Shown here in pieces: positions 1 to 6,998 of a stretch of DNA of 13,090 nucleotides. The translations under genes and the position numbers were made by a program. The stretch's first letter is position 1. The number at the start of each line of letters is the position of its first letter. This stretch comes from Pseudomonadota bacterium. GTDB lineage: Bacteria > Myxococcota_A > Polyangia > Polyangiales > Polyangiaceae. The DNA lies in NCBI GenBank assembly GCA_023460875.1, contig JAEWOQ010000593.1, positions 1 to 13,090 on the forward strand. The letters run 5' to 3'. Under the pieces are notes generated by a model that saw only the letters and a list, made by a program, of their open reading frames with translations, was not told the DNA's origin and searched no databases.

Positions 1-202
1 GCCGTCCCGGCAAGGGCCCGCTGGGGGAAGCGCCCCCGTCGTGGAGAGCCCGCGCCATCGCCCCCAGCATGACGGAAAGAGACGAGCCGGACACGCCGTC
101 CCCGACGTGGCTCCCCCATCGGGGCCCCGCGGGCCGGTACGTGTTACGCTCTACCCTGGGAGGGGGACGGCGGGGGCCGGGCTCGAAGGAGAGGGGGACG
201 GC
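1..202. other. Left-edge region without a supported gene
   Basis: Frame 1 is open from the edge to a TGA at 70-72 and would encode a Pro/Arg-rich tail; an ATG at 69 overlaps that stop. Neither reading gives a recognisable domain, so no gene is called. The 12-nt string GAGGGGGACGGC occurs twice, at 160-171 and 191-202. The second copy lies directly before the chosen start of the next gene and supplies its purine-rich ribosome binding site. Confidence 0.4.
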
Positions 203-679
203 ATGGGGAGGCAGCAGCACGTCGGGCCGCTCGCGGGGCGGGTGCCGCGCGGGCGATGGAAATCAGTGCTCTCCGGGTTCGCGGACGATCACAAAGGGGC
301 TCCAGTCTCCATCCGGGTGGTGAACGCGCAGGGTAAGACGCGCCAGCTGGACGCCACCTCGAGCTCCGAGCTGCGGCTGATGAGCATGGGAGCGGAAGAG
401 CGTGACGGTGATCAGGTCGTGCTGCTCTTCGCCCATCGGCACCCGGGCGCGGAGATCGCCCACGTCGAGTTCTCCGGTGTGGTGGATCTGGAGGCTCGGG
501 GGGCGAGCCTGAGCGTGCTCGCGGAGGATGGTTGTCGCATGGAAGTGCGAGTCAGCCGCGCGCTCTCGTCCGAGGCTGGGCCGCCGTCCGCTGGGCCGCC
601 GTCCGCTGGGCCGCCGTCCGCCTCTGCGGCGTCCTCCCCAGGGTCCTCTCCTGGGACGCCGAGCCGGGCGAGCTACTGA
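203..679 (+). CDS. Small DUF5335-like protein with Pro/Ser-rich repeat tail
   Basis: The protein has 158 residues, of which about 14-120 form one compact alpha/beta domain. The pattern is an RGRW-type tryptophan near residue 19, a short amphipathic helix, then strands around 35-41, 71-76, 85-96 and 102-117. This resembles the uncharacterised DUF5335 family, which has no known biochemical function; the assignment is from memory of the family pattern. From residue 124 the protein turns into a low-complexity tail with AGPPS three times followed by Ser/Pro-rich sequence, probably disordered. There is no signal peptide or membrane segment, so it is likely cytoplasmic. The ATG at 203 was chosen over the in-frame codon at 41 because a purine-rich GGAGAGGGGG lies just upstream and the residues before it are low-complexity. 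The gene is convergent with the mepA-like gene. Confidence 0.6.
   Translation: MGRQQHVGPLAGRVPRGRWKSVLSGFADDHKGAPVSIRVVNAQGKTRQLDATSSSELRLMSMGAEERDGDQVVLLFAHRHPGAEIAHVEFSGVVDLEARGASLSVLAEDGCRMEVRVSRALSSEAGPPSAGPPSAGPPSASAASSPGSSPGTPSRASY
575..619 (+). repeat. 15-nt tandem repeat, three copies (AGPPS)
   Basis: The unit GCTGGGCCGCCGTCC occurs three times without a mismatch at 575-589, 590-604 and 605-619. The period is five codons, so the reading frame is kept and the tail gains three AGPPS pentapeptides. It is one of five 15-nt tandem repeats in this window with unrelated unit sequences. Confidence 0.95.
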
Positions 680-694
680 GGCGCCTTCGGCACC

Positions 695-725
695 GTCAGC
701 GGAGCGCGATCCCTCGGGCGCTGAC
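695..725. terminator. Weak inverted repeat between convergent genes
   Basis: GTCAGCG (695-701) and CGCTGAC (719-725) form a 7-bp perfect stem with a 17-nt loop in the gap between two convergent genes. No U-tract follows on either strand and the loop is long. A bidirectional terminator role is only suggested by position. Confidence 0.25.
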
Positions 726-762
726 CATCGAGGCGGAGTTGGCTTCCCCGGCGCGGCGCGCG

Positions 763-1530
763 TCACCGCGGGTTGGGTCGGCAGATGTCTTTTTGATCCT
801 TCGGGCACGTGATGCGCACGTGGAAGTGGTCGTCGTGAGGCTCGCCCCGCTCGGGCTGCTTGAGCAGCGCCTGCGCCTGCGGCAGGTACTTGCGGTAGTG
901 CGCGTTGCGTTGGGCGAAGCGGATCAGGCGCAGGCGGAGGGGCCGCGAGATGAAGATGTGCGAGAGTCCAGCCCGGGTGTCGCGGGCCCAGGACTGCACG
1001 AGCAGCCAGTTGAGCTCGTCGTCGAAGACGTAGCCGCTGCCGTCGCGGGCCTTGCCGTCTCCGTCGAACGCGACGAAGCGCGGAGAGGGGACGCGCTTGC
1101 CGTTCTTGTCCCTCATGTAGAACGCGAGATCCGCGTCGCGTCCGCTCTGGTGGGAGCGGTGCCCCGAGATCGGTCCGCCGTGCTCGAAGGAGAGGTCCCC
1201 CACGAACATCTTCACGCCGGGCGCCATCTTGCCGATGTCTTGCGCGCTGCGCTGGAGCATCAAGACGAGCGCGGGGTGCGCGTAGCTGCGCTTTTCACTG
1301 CTCGGTCGAACCTTCAAGTAGCGCGTGTTCCGGAGCTTCCTCGCTCGCACCTGCCAGCCGGCGTTGGGGTGCCCCACAGAGAGGGACATCAGCGCGTAGG
1401 GGGCTTTTTTGTAGCGCTCTGGCAGCTCACGCCGGGGGCGGGCGCCTGCGTCCGGGATGGGGAGTGACACGATCAGGACCGCGCTAGCGATCACGCTCAA
1501 CAAGACACTGGAGAGGAGACGAACCGGCAT
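763..1530 (-). CDS. mepA: Penicillin-insensitive murein endopeptidase, MepA type (peptidase family M74)
   Basis: A 255-residue exported zinc peptidase of the LAS superfamily, expected to cleave D-Ala-meso-DAP cross-links of peptidoglycan in the periplasm. Residues 1-29 form a signal peptide with a hydrophobic core (LLSSVLLSVIASAVLIVSL). The family motifs are intact: GHRSHQSGRDAD at 123-134, giving the His127/Asp134 pair with the seven-residue spacing of the E. coli zinc ligands, and HDDHFH at 232-237, giving the H-x2-H-x-H pattern. Length is close to E. coli MepA (274). The ATG at 1530 is preferred to a TTG three codons earlier; neither has a strong Shine-Dalgarno. Two cysteines near the C-terminus (residues 242 and 250) could form a disulfide. 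The 235 bases upstream (1531-1765) show no gene; they contain a GCGGCC-GCGT-GGCCGC hairpin at 1628-1643. The gene is monocistronic and convergent with the preceding one. Confidence 0.92.
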   Translation of the reverse strand: MPVRLLSSVLLSVIASAVLIVSLPIPDAGARPRRELPERYKKAPYALMSLSVGHPNAGWQVRARKLRNTRYLKVRPSSEKRSYAHPALVLMLQRSAQDIGKMAPGVKMFVGDLSFEHGGPISGHRSHQSGRDADLAFYMRDKNGKRVPSPRFVAFDGDGKARDGSGYVFDDELNWLLVQSWARDTRAGLSHIFISRPLRLRLIRFAQRNAHYRKYLPQAQALLKQPERGEPHDDHFHVRITCPKDQKDICRPNPR

Positions 1531-1765
1531 GACGAGCAAGCAGCCCGGGGGAATCCGTGAGGGAACATCGAGGATCGAGCGACGTGGGCGCGACGCGCGA
1601 TCGCAGGGGGTTCCTCGCCTCTAGCACGCGGCCGCGTGGCCGCGCCACCTCGGCGCCCGCCGGATCTCAGGTGTTTTTCCTTCGGTCCTACTTGGTCGCA
1701 CCGCGCCCAGGTCGCGCCACGCTGAATGACTCCCTGACTAGGGTGGCCCGCAGCGCGAGCCGGGC

Positions 1766-3679
1766 TCAGCCCCGCCAGCGCCAGCGGCGCAGGAGGGGGA
1801 ACTGCGGGGCTTTGCGGAGCGCTGCTTGGGTGTAGGCGGCGTCGAGCGCCTTGTCCTTGCGCAGGCAGGGATAACAGTCGTCACGGCCGCCGTCGCCGCA
1901 GCCGCGCTCCCTGCGCAGCTCACGAAGGGGCGTGAGGGCGCGCTCGTCGCCGACCTGCTCCACGCGGGGCAGGAGCTTCGCGTACTGCTCGCACTTCTCG
2001 GCAGCCCGCAGATCGAGCGCGATGCGCAGGGAGTCGCTCATCTGCTTCTGCACGCCCCGTGTCCCGAGGAGCTCGAAGGCGCGGGTGGTCGCGTGCGTCT
2101 TGGCGCTGGTCTTGGACCAGACGTCGAAGAGGAAATCCCCGGCGATCGGACCCAGGTGTTTCGCGACGAACTGGAGGACGGCGTCGGTGTGGGCCTCGTC
2201 GTCGGCGAGGTGTCGCAGAGCGCCGAGCAGAGCCTTCTCTTCGCGGGCGAGCTCGTCCCCGGCGATAGCTCCGGCAAAGGCATCGAGCCCCGCCTGAACC
2301 TGCTTGCGCATCAGGAGCGCCTGGCTCAGGGCGAGCCACTCGTCCACCGAGCGCTCCGCGTCGGCGCGCTGCTGCAGGGCGTACAAGGCCGTGTCCGAGC
2401 CGTTCTTGGCCGCGTCGAGCACCTGGCGGAGGGCGGGATCGAGCTGAGCCGGCTTGCGGCGAGGGGGCGGATCGTCCTCGTCCTCCGTGGCGGCGTCCGC
2501 AGGGCCCGAAGCCCCCTGGAGCGATCCCGTCGGCGACTCTCCACCCCAGAAGGCGACGAGCGCCGCCACGACCCCGAGCACGAGGAACCCGCTCAAGGGC
2601 AGCCAGCGGGGCGCGGCGCGCCCGCCGATCTCGATCGGCTTGCGCAGCTCCCGCAGGAGGAAGTCCACCGCGGGGCGAGAGGCCTGGCGGGCGCTGCTCG
2701 AGAGCTCGTCGAGCTTGTCCACGACCTGGGGCACCATGGGCAGGGAGGTCACGGAGGGGAGGCGCGCCCGGCCGCTGTCGGGGGTCGCGGCGGCCTTCCC
2801 GAGCTCCCGGAGCGCGACGAGGAGCTCTTCGGCGCTCTGGAAGCGATCCTCCGGCTTCTTCTCCAAGAGCTTCATCACCACCTTGCGCACCGGTCGTGGG
2901 ACGTCGGCCGGCAGCGGTGGTGGCTCCTCCGTCATCTGCTTGATGAGGAGGGGCATCAGCTGCTCGGCGGCGAAGGGCGGCTTGCCCGCGAGCATCTCGT
3001 ACAAGATGAGCCCGAGGGCATAGAGGTCCGCGCGCGCGTCCACCTCGCCGCCGCCCGCTTGTTCGGGCGACATGTACTGAGGCGTGCCGTAGATCGCGCC
3101 GATCATCGTCAGCTGCGTCGCGTCCGCGTCCTTGCGCTCCAGCTTGGCTAGCCCGAAATCGAGCACCTTGACGATGTCCGCCTCGGGCCGGGTGCTACGC
3201 GTCGCCGGGTCGAGGAGCATGACGTTGTCGGGCTTCAGGTCTCGGTGAACGATCTCCGCGCGATGAGCCGCAGTCAGGGCCGCAGCGATCTGCTCGGCGA
3301 TCGCCAGGGCGCGTGGGAGCGGCAGGGCGCCCTCCTCCTCGAGCAGGGTCCCCAGGCTCTGCCCCGCGACGTACTCCAGCACTAGGTAGAAGGAGCCGTC
3401 CCCCAGGCGCCCGAAATCCGTGGCTGCGGCGACGTTCGGATGGTCGATGCGCCCCGCGGCGATGGCCTCCCGCTCGAAGCGCGAGACGACCTCGGGGCGC
3501 TCGCTCGTCTCCCGGTGGAGGACCTTCAGGGCCACCACCTTCTGCATGTGGACGTGGCGCGCACGGTAGACAGCCCCCATACCGCCGGATCCCAGCAGCG
3601 CCTCGACTTGGTAGCGCTGGGCCACCAGGGTGCCCACCAGGGAAGGTGACGGGCCGTCATCGGTGTGTGGCTCGCTCAC
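1766..3679 (-). CDS. Membrane-anchored serine/threonine protein kinase
   Basis: A 637-residue Hanks-type kinase. The N-terminal catalytic domain (about 22-295) has every key element: Gly-rich loop LLGSGGMGAVY (28-38), Lys52, alphaC Glu71, HRDLKPDN (145-152), DFG (174-176) and GTPQYMSPEQ (198-207). It should therefore be active. A juxtamembrane linker leads to one transmembrane helix (about 359-379), followed by a roughly 255-residue C-terminal region that is helix-rich and should lie outside the cytoplasm. This part matches no sensor domain I recognise; near its end it has a cysteine cluster (RGCGDGGRDDCYPCLRKDK). The open frame extends 66 codons further upstream into the desaturase gene. The GTG at 3679 is chosen because it avoids that overlap and lies just upstream of the conserved start of the kinase fold. 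No Shine-Dalgarno is visible, but a promoter-like sequence ends nine bases before the GTG. Substrates are unknown. Confidence 0.93.
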   Translation of the reverse strand: MSEPHTDDGPSPSLVGTLVAQRYQVEALLGSGGMGAVYRARHVHMQKVVALKVLHRETSERPEVVSRFEREAIAAGRIDHPNVAAATDFGRLGDGSFYLVLEYVAGQSLGTLLEEEGALPLPRALAIAEQIAAALTAAHRAEIVHRDLKPDNVMLLDPATRSTRPEADIVKVLDFGLAKLERKDADATQLTMIGAIYGTPQYMSPEQAGGGEVDARADLYALGLILYEMLAGKPPFAAEQLMPLLIKQMTEEPPPLPADVPRPVRKVVMKLLEKKPEDRFQSAEELLVALRELGKAAATPDSGRARLPSVTSLPMVPQVVDKLDELSSSARQASRPAVDFLLRELRKPIEIGGRAAPRWLPLSGFLVLGVVAALVAFWGGESPTGSLQGASGPADAATEDEDDPPPRRKPAQLDPALRQVLDAAKNGSDTALYALQQRADAERSVDEWLALSQALLMRKQVQAGLDAFAGAIAGDELAREEKALLGALRHLADDEAHTDAVLQFVAKHLGPIAGDFLFDVWSKTSAKTHATTRAFELLGTRGVQKQMSDSLRIALDLRAAEKCEQYAKLLPRVEQVGDERALTPLRELRRERGCGDGGRDDCYPCLRKDKALDAAYTQAALRKAPQFPLLRRWRWRG

Positions 3680-3688
3680 GAGGGTTCG

Positions 3689-3718
3689 GTTATCGCCGAC
3701 GGAGTCGAGGGGCGTCAA
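3689..3718 (-). promoter_or_regulatory. Putative sigma70-type promoter of the kinase gene
   Basis: On the minus strand TTGACG (3718-3713) and GATAAC (3694-3689) are separated by 18 bases. The -35 box matches the consensus at five of six positions and the -10 at four of six. Transcription would start only a few bases before the GTG at 3679, predicting a nearly leaderless mRNA. That agrees with the missing Shine-Dalgarno. In such GC-rich DNA chance matches are possible. Confidence 0.35.
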
Positions 3719-3770
3719 ACCCGGGCACAGCGAACTATGGGCTGCCGCAGACGCGGTCACTGGTCGGCGG

Positions 3771-4775
3771 TCACCGCTGCTCTGCTGGAGCGCCGCGCCC
3801 TGCGCGTTTGATGCGGCTATGACCGCCCAGGCGTGGCTCGCGCACGTAGCGCCACAACGTGGCCGTCCACGAGTCATGGTGCATCAAGGTGTCGTAGTAT
3901 TCTGGAGCGAGCCGCCGCAGGTGGGGTAGCCGTGAGCCCGCGACGTAGGGAAAGTCGTGGTGCTCGTTGTGGTAGCCGACGTTGAACGTGAGCCGGTTGA
4001 GGGGCCCGTAGTAGGAGTAGGTCTCTTGTCCCGGCCGGAAGACGTAGTGCTCCGAAATATAGTGCCCCGCGATCGGGTGCAGCCCCATGACGAGCAGGGT
4101 GCTCAGCGGCAGGTAGAGGAGCGCTTGTAGGCCCCACAGGTAGGCGATGAGGCCGTTGAAGGCGAGCTGGACGACCAGGTTGGCGACCTCGCTCGTGCTC
4201 GGGCGCTTCGGGTGCACGAACAACGGCCGCAGGCCGTAGGCGAAGCCCTGGCACATCAACCACAGGGCCTTGCGCGGGCCGCTCCGGGCGAAGCGCGCCT
4301 CGAGGTCCGTCGGCAGATCCGTGTCGACGCCCTCGACGCCCTGCTGCTGGTGGTGGAGCCGATGGTAGTAGCGGAACGTCTCCGCGACGGGCACGCCGAT
4401 GGGGAGGTTGATGAGGACGGCGAAGATCCGGTTGTGCGACGCCTTCTTGAAGGCGAGGTTGTGGCTCAGCTCGTGGATGGCGAGCAGGAGCGCCTGGCTC
4501 ATCACCCCGCCGACGCAGTAGGCGGCCAGCAACATGAGCCACCAAGGCGCGTCGCGCAGCAGATAGGCGAGGCCGAGCTGCGCGACGACCAGCGCCAGGC
4601 AGACGTACTTCGTGCGGGGGCAAGGGCCGTACAGGGCGCGGATCTCGGGGTACTTCGCGAGCATCTCACGGCGTCGCGCGGCGTGGGGTTCGGGATCGTT
4701 GGACCAGGCGAACCGGGGCGCCTCGCTGTTGACGTCTTCGAAGGGGGGAGAGGCGGTCGCGGAGGCGTCGCTCAT
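3771..4775 (-). CDS. DES-family membrane desaturase, homologous to eukaryotic sphingolipid delta-4 desaturase
   Basis: A 334-residue integral membrane di-iron desaturase. Three histidine boxes are present: HELSH (101-105), HRLHH (138-142) and HNEHH (269-273), with additional His at GHYISEHY (237-244). The protein is collinear with animal dihydroceramide desaturase (DEGS1). The N-terminal segment has PHAARRREMLAKYPEIRAL, matching the lipid-DES N-terminal domain. Further on are NLPIGVP, VDTDLPTD, RPLFVHPK, ETYSYYGPLN and FNVGYHNEHHDFP, and the end has SRIKR near the C-terminus. Membrane helices lie about 56-73, 78-100, 203-231. By family knowledge it would introduce a 4,5 double bond in the long-chain base of dihydroceramide; a different acyl substrate is possible. 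No cytochrome b5 domain is fused. The ATG at 4775 was chosen as the first Met next to the family's usual N-terminal length. The kinase gene follows 91 bases downstream on the same strand; functional connection is unknown. Confidence 0.9.
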   Translation of the reverse strand: MSDASATASPPFEDVNSEAPRFAWSNDPEPHAARRREMLAKYPEIRALYGPCPRTKYVCLALVVAQLGLAYLLRDAPWWLMLLAAYCVGGVMSQALLLAIHELSHNLAFKKASHNRIFAVLINLPIGVPVAETFRYYHRLHHQQQGVEGVDTDLPTDLEARFARSGPRKALWLMCQGFAYGLRPLFVHPKRPSTSEVANLVVQLAFNGLIAYLWGLQALLYLPLSTLLVMGLHPIAGHYISEHYVFRPGQETYSYYGPLNRLTFNVGYHNEHHDFPYVAGSRLPHLRRLAPEYYDTLMHHDSWTATLWRYVREPRLGGHSRIKRAGRGAPAEQR

Positions 4776-4850
4776 GGTCGAACGCCATGCGACCCTTCCA
4801 CCCAAACGTCAATCGAATTCCGCGGGAGGTGGGGGGATGTCGGGCGTGGT

Positions 4851-4882
4851 GCTCTGCTGGCGCGCCGCTCTGCTGGGCGCGT
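4851..4882. repeat. 16-nt imperfect tandem duplication in intergenic DNA
   Basis: GCTCTGCTGG recurs at 4851-4860 and 4867-4876, each followed by a GCGCG-like run, giving two adjacent 16-nt units. It lies in the divergent gap between the desaturase and the sigma-FecR fusion. The same 10-mer also occurs once at 3779-3788 inside the end of the desaturase gene. Confidence 0.7.
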
Positions 4883-4941
4883 CGCAGCCGGGTGCGGCGT
4901 TGACGCTCGTCGACGCCATGCCGGCGCCGCTCGTCCGTGGA

Positions 4942-4969
4942 TCGGGTCAAAAAATGTTCTGTGACCCGA
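4942..4969. promoter_or_regulatory. Inverted repeat, candidate operator upstream of the sigma-FecR gene
   Basis: TCGGGTCA (4942-4949) and TGACCCGA (4962-4969) are perfect 8-bp inverted arms around the A/T-rich spacer AAAAATGTTCTG. Arm centres are 20 bp apart, about two helical turns, which suits a dimeric DNA-binding protein. The site ends 74 bases before the fusion gene's start and stands out from the very GC-rich surroundings. No terminator U-tract follows. Binding protein unknown. Confidence 0.45.
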
Positions 4970-5043
4970 ATTGGGGGGCTGCGGGTACCGATAGGGGTGG
5001 AGTCTTTGTCTGCGGCCGCGCAGGGGGGCTCCCGAGAGTACGC

Positions 5044-6396
5044 ATGGGAGTTGTTCGACTGCTACGAGAGCCCTCCTCGCCGACCTTCGAGCGAGAGAGG
5101 ACCCCAGGGGACGCCGTGTTGGTGTGCGCCGCGCGCGCGGGTGAGCCCTGGGCGCAGGAGGCGCTGTTCCGGCGACACGTGCCGAGGGTCGCAGGGCTCG
5201 CTCACCGCCTCCTGGCGTCTACCCGAGCGGACGTCGACGAGCTCGTCCGGGACGGCTTCGTGCAGGCGCTCCAGCGCCTCGGCGACCCGAGGGCGACCGA
5301 GGGGTTCGCGACGTGGCTCGAGGGCATCCTGGTGCGGACCGCCGTGCTGCGGCTGCGTCGACGGCGGCTGCGGCGCAGCGTCGGGCTCTGGCGGAGCGCA
5401 CCACCGGATCTCGACGGGCTGATCGCGGCGTCGGCGCCCCCGGAGGTCCGCGTGATCCTGCGGCGGACCTACGAGCACATCGAGCGCCTCCCCGCGGAGG
5501 AGCGGGCCACCCTCGTGTTGCGGCGTCTGGAGGGGCTCACCATCGAGGAGCTCGCCGGCAGGCTCGGCGTGAGCCTCTCGACCGCGCAGCGGAGGTTGCG
5601 CCGGGCGGAGCGGCAGGTCCCGAGTTTGCAGGGCCTCCGGGCGAATGTCGTGCACGGGGAAACGGAACCCAAGGCGTACTTCGAGCCCGAGCTGTCGGAT
5701 GCGCGCGTCGCGCAACTTTGGGCGGGCGTGGCGCGGGGAGTGCCCGCGCCGACCGTCAGGGAGCGCTCCCGTCGACACCGGCGATCGAGGAGGGACCGGC
5801 GGCTCGGCCCTTCCCTCGCGGGGGGCGTCGCCGCCGTCGTCATCGCGGCGGGCGTCGCCGCCGTCGCCGTCGCCGCTGGCATGAGCCTGCGGCAGAATGA
5901 GCCGCCGCCTGCGAGCTCGAGCGAGGCGGACCCGCCGCGTTCGATGGCGAGCGGAGGTCTGTCCATGACCTGGGGACACGGATCGAGCCTGCAATTCGCC
6001 CCCCGCTCGCGGTTCGAGATCGACGAGAGCGCCGAGGAGCACGTCGCTCTGGATTTGGTTCGGGGGCAGGTGGTGTGCGATGTTTCGCCCGACGTAGAGC
6101 GAGGGCTCGTCGTATGGGCGGGTTCGTTCGAGGTCCGGGGACTCGGGACGCGGTTCTCCGTGGAGCGCGCCTTCCAGGGTGAGCTGTTTCGGAGCGAGGT
6201 GCGCGTGGAGCGAGGGTTCGTGGAGGTGACCTTGCGAGACGGAGCGGTGGCGCCCCGTCGCCTCGGCTCCGGGGAGAGCTGGGCGGTCGTGGAGCGGCCG
6301 AGCCCGCGGGGCGGGGAGCTGTTTAAGGAGATGCTGGCCAAGGAGATGCTGGCCGAGGAGAGAGTTCCCTCCGCCGCCCGGCCCTCGAGCGAGTGA
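5044..6396 (+). CDS. Fusion protein: ECF-like sigma factor, transmembrane helix, FecR domain
   Basis: One uninterrupted 450-codon frame encodes three modules. Residues about 25-110 resemble sigma region 2 (DELVRDGFVQALQRL, then WLEGILVRTAVLRLRRRR). Residues 136-192 are sigma region 4 with a helix-turn-helix (LTIEELAGRLGVSLSTAQRR). Residues 214-230 (EPELSDARVAQLWAGVA) look like the start of a myxobacterial FecR/anti-sigma protein. An Arg-rich stretch (239-253), a helix at about 258-281 and a periplasmic FecR domain (about 305-416, with GLGTRFSVE) follow. In most systems sigma factor and FecR regulator are separate proteins; here they would form a membrane-tethered sigma factor needing proteolytic release or acting at the membrane. 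The start ATG at 5044 lies shortly before region 2. A GTG at 5650 could allow a separate FecR product, but has no good ribosome binding site. The C-terminus carries a 15-nt duplication. Sigma promoter specificity is unknown. Confidence 0.82.
   Translation: MGVVRLLREPSSPTFERERTPGDAVLVCAARAGEPWAQEALFRRHVPRVAGLAHRLLASTRADVDELVRDGFVQALQRLGDPRATEGFATWLEGILVRTAVLRLRRRRLRRSVGLWRSAPPDLDGLIAASAPPEVRVILRRTYEHIERLPAEERATLVLRRLEGLTIEELAGRLGVSLSTAQRRLRRAERQVPSLQGLRANVVHGETEPKAYFEPELSDARVAQLWAGVARGVPAPTVRERSRRHRRSRRDRRLGPSLAGGVAAVVIAAGVAAVAVAAGMSLRQNEPPPASSSEADPPRSMASGGLSMTWGHGSSLQFAPRSRFEIDESAEEHVALDLVRGQVVCDVSPDVERGLVVWAGSFEVRGLGTRFSVERAFQGELFRSEVRVERGFVEVTLRDGAVAPRRLGSGESWAVVERPSPRGGELFKEMLAKEMLAEERVPSAARPSSE
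6325..6354 (+). repeat. 15-nt tandem repeat, two copies (KEMLA)
   Basis: AAGGAGATGCTGGCC occurs at 6325-6339 and 6340-6354 without mismatch, and GAGGAG continues a partial third unit. It adds KEMLAKEMLA to the C-terminal tail of the FecR fusion, 42 bases before the stop. Confidence 0.95.
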
Positions 6397-6435
6397 GAGC
6401 GCAGAAGGGGCACCTGCCCCCGCACCTGTCGGGCA

Positions 6436-6986
6436 ATGGCCGCCGAGGTCATGGGGGACGCGGCCCTGCGCGCCCGGGTCATCCCCTGCAGCCTCGACAC
6501 CGAGGGCAGTCACCGGGCGCTCTCGCACTCACTCGACCACGAGGTGGCTCGCCGAATCAACCAAGGCTCCAAGAGCCCCCTGATCCTCTCCGTGGGCACC
6601 GCCTTCAACAACGTGAAGGGCGTTCTGTCCTACGCCGCGGCGCAGGAGCCTTACGCGCCCGAGACGAACCCCCGGAACGTCTACAACGGCCTGACCGGCC
6701 TCTTTTCCTCGGACGGAGGAGGCGGTGAAGCCGATCACCGCGTCAAGCGCGGCGAGAGCATCATCGATCTGGTGAGCGAGGACCTGGCGACGTTCAAGCG
6801 CCTCGACATGAGCCAGGCCGACCAGGAGCGGATCGACGACTGGCTGCAGCTCTTGCGGGCTTGATGAACGCCGTGGGCTGCGAGGCGGAGGACGGCGGCC
6901 CCATCACGAGCTTCGGGGTAGTGGACAGCTCGAACCTGGAGGCAGGGATCACGGATCCCGGAGAGCTGTCGGCGCTGAGAGCCTGA
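6436..6986 (+). pseudogene. Truncated and frameshifted DUF1552 gene remnant
   Basis: The frame from 6436 to 6864 (142 codons) resembles the middle of DUF1552 proteins. Features are SLDHEVARRI followed by a strand LILSVGT, then ETNPRNVYNGLTGLF, and further on SIIDLVSEDLATFK with QERIDDWLQLLR. Full-length members have roughly 400 or more residues, usually with an export signal, and often sit beside a DUF1592/1588/1587 gene; all of that is missing here. The N-terminal third and the C-terminal half are absent. At 6864 the frame ends in TGA, and an overlapping ATG in another frame continues to 6986 with MNAVGCEAEDGG and ITSFGVVDSSNLEAGITDPG. That looks like the next part of the family, so a frameshift is likely. 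The remnant begins only 40 bases after the sigma-FecR stop. DUF1552 function is unknown. An intact small protein is the alternative, but no start signal supports one. Confidence 0.65.
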
Positions 6987-6998
6987 GCGGAGCTCGGT

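Noticed and set aside
69..323. Frame with GRYVLRSTLGGG resembling the start of a Ser/Thr kinase
   Set aside because: The likeness ends after about a dozen residues, no catalytic lysine or HRD motif follows, and the frame overlaps the better supported DUF5335-like gene.
532..1467. Long plus-strand frame opposite the mepA-like gene
   Set aside because: It is the antisense of a gene with a full signal peptide and zinc motifs; its product has no recognisable pattern and is a high-GC shadow.
1628..1643. GCGGCC-GCGT-GGCCGC hairpin upstream of the mepA-like gene considered as terminator
   Set aside because: No T-run follows on either strand and it lies upstream of, not after, the mepA-like gene; self-complementary GC strings are common at this composition.
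1826..3151. 441-codon plus-strand frame opposite the kinase
   Set aside because: Antisense shadow of the kinase gene; the composition (Leu/Arg/Glu/His-rich) and lack of domains are typical of such frames.
5062..6528. 488-codon minus-strand frame opposite the sigma-FecR gene
   Set aside because: The plus-strand frame has clear sigma and FecR motifs; the minus-strand product is a composition-driven shadow.
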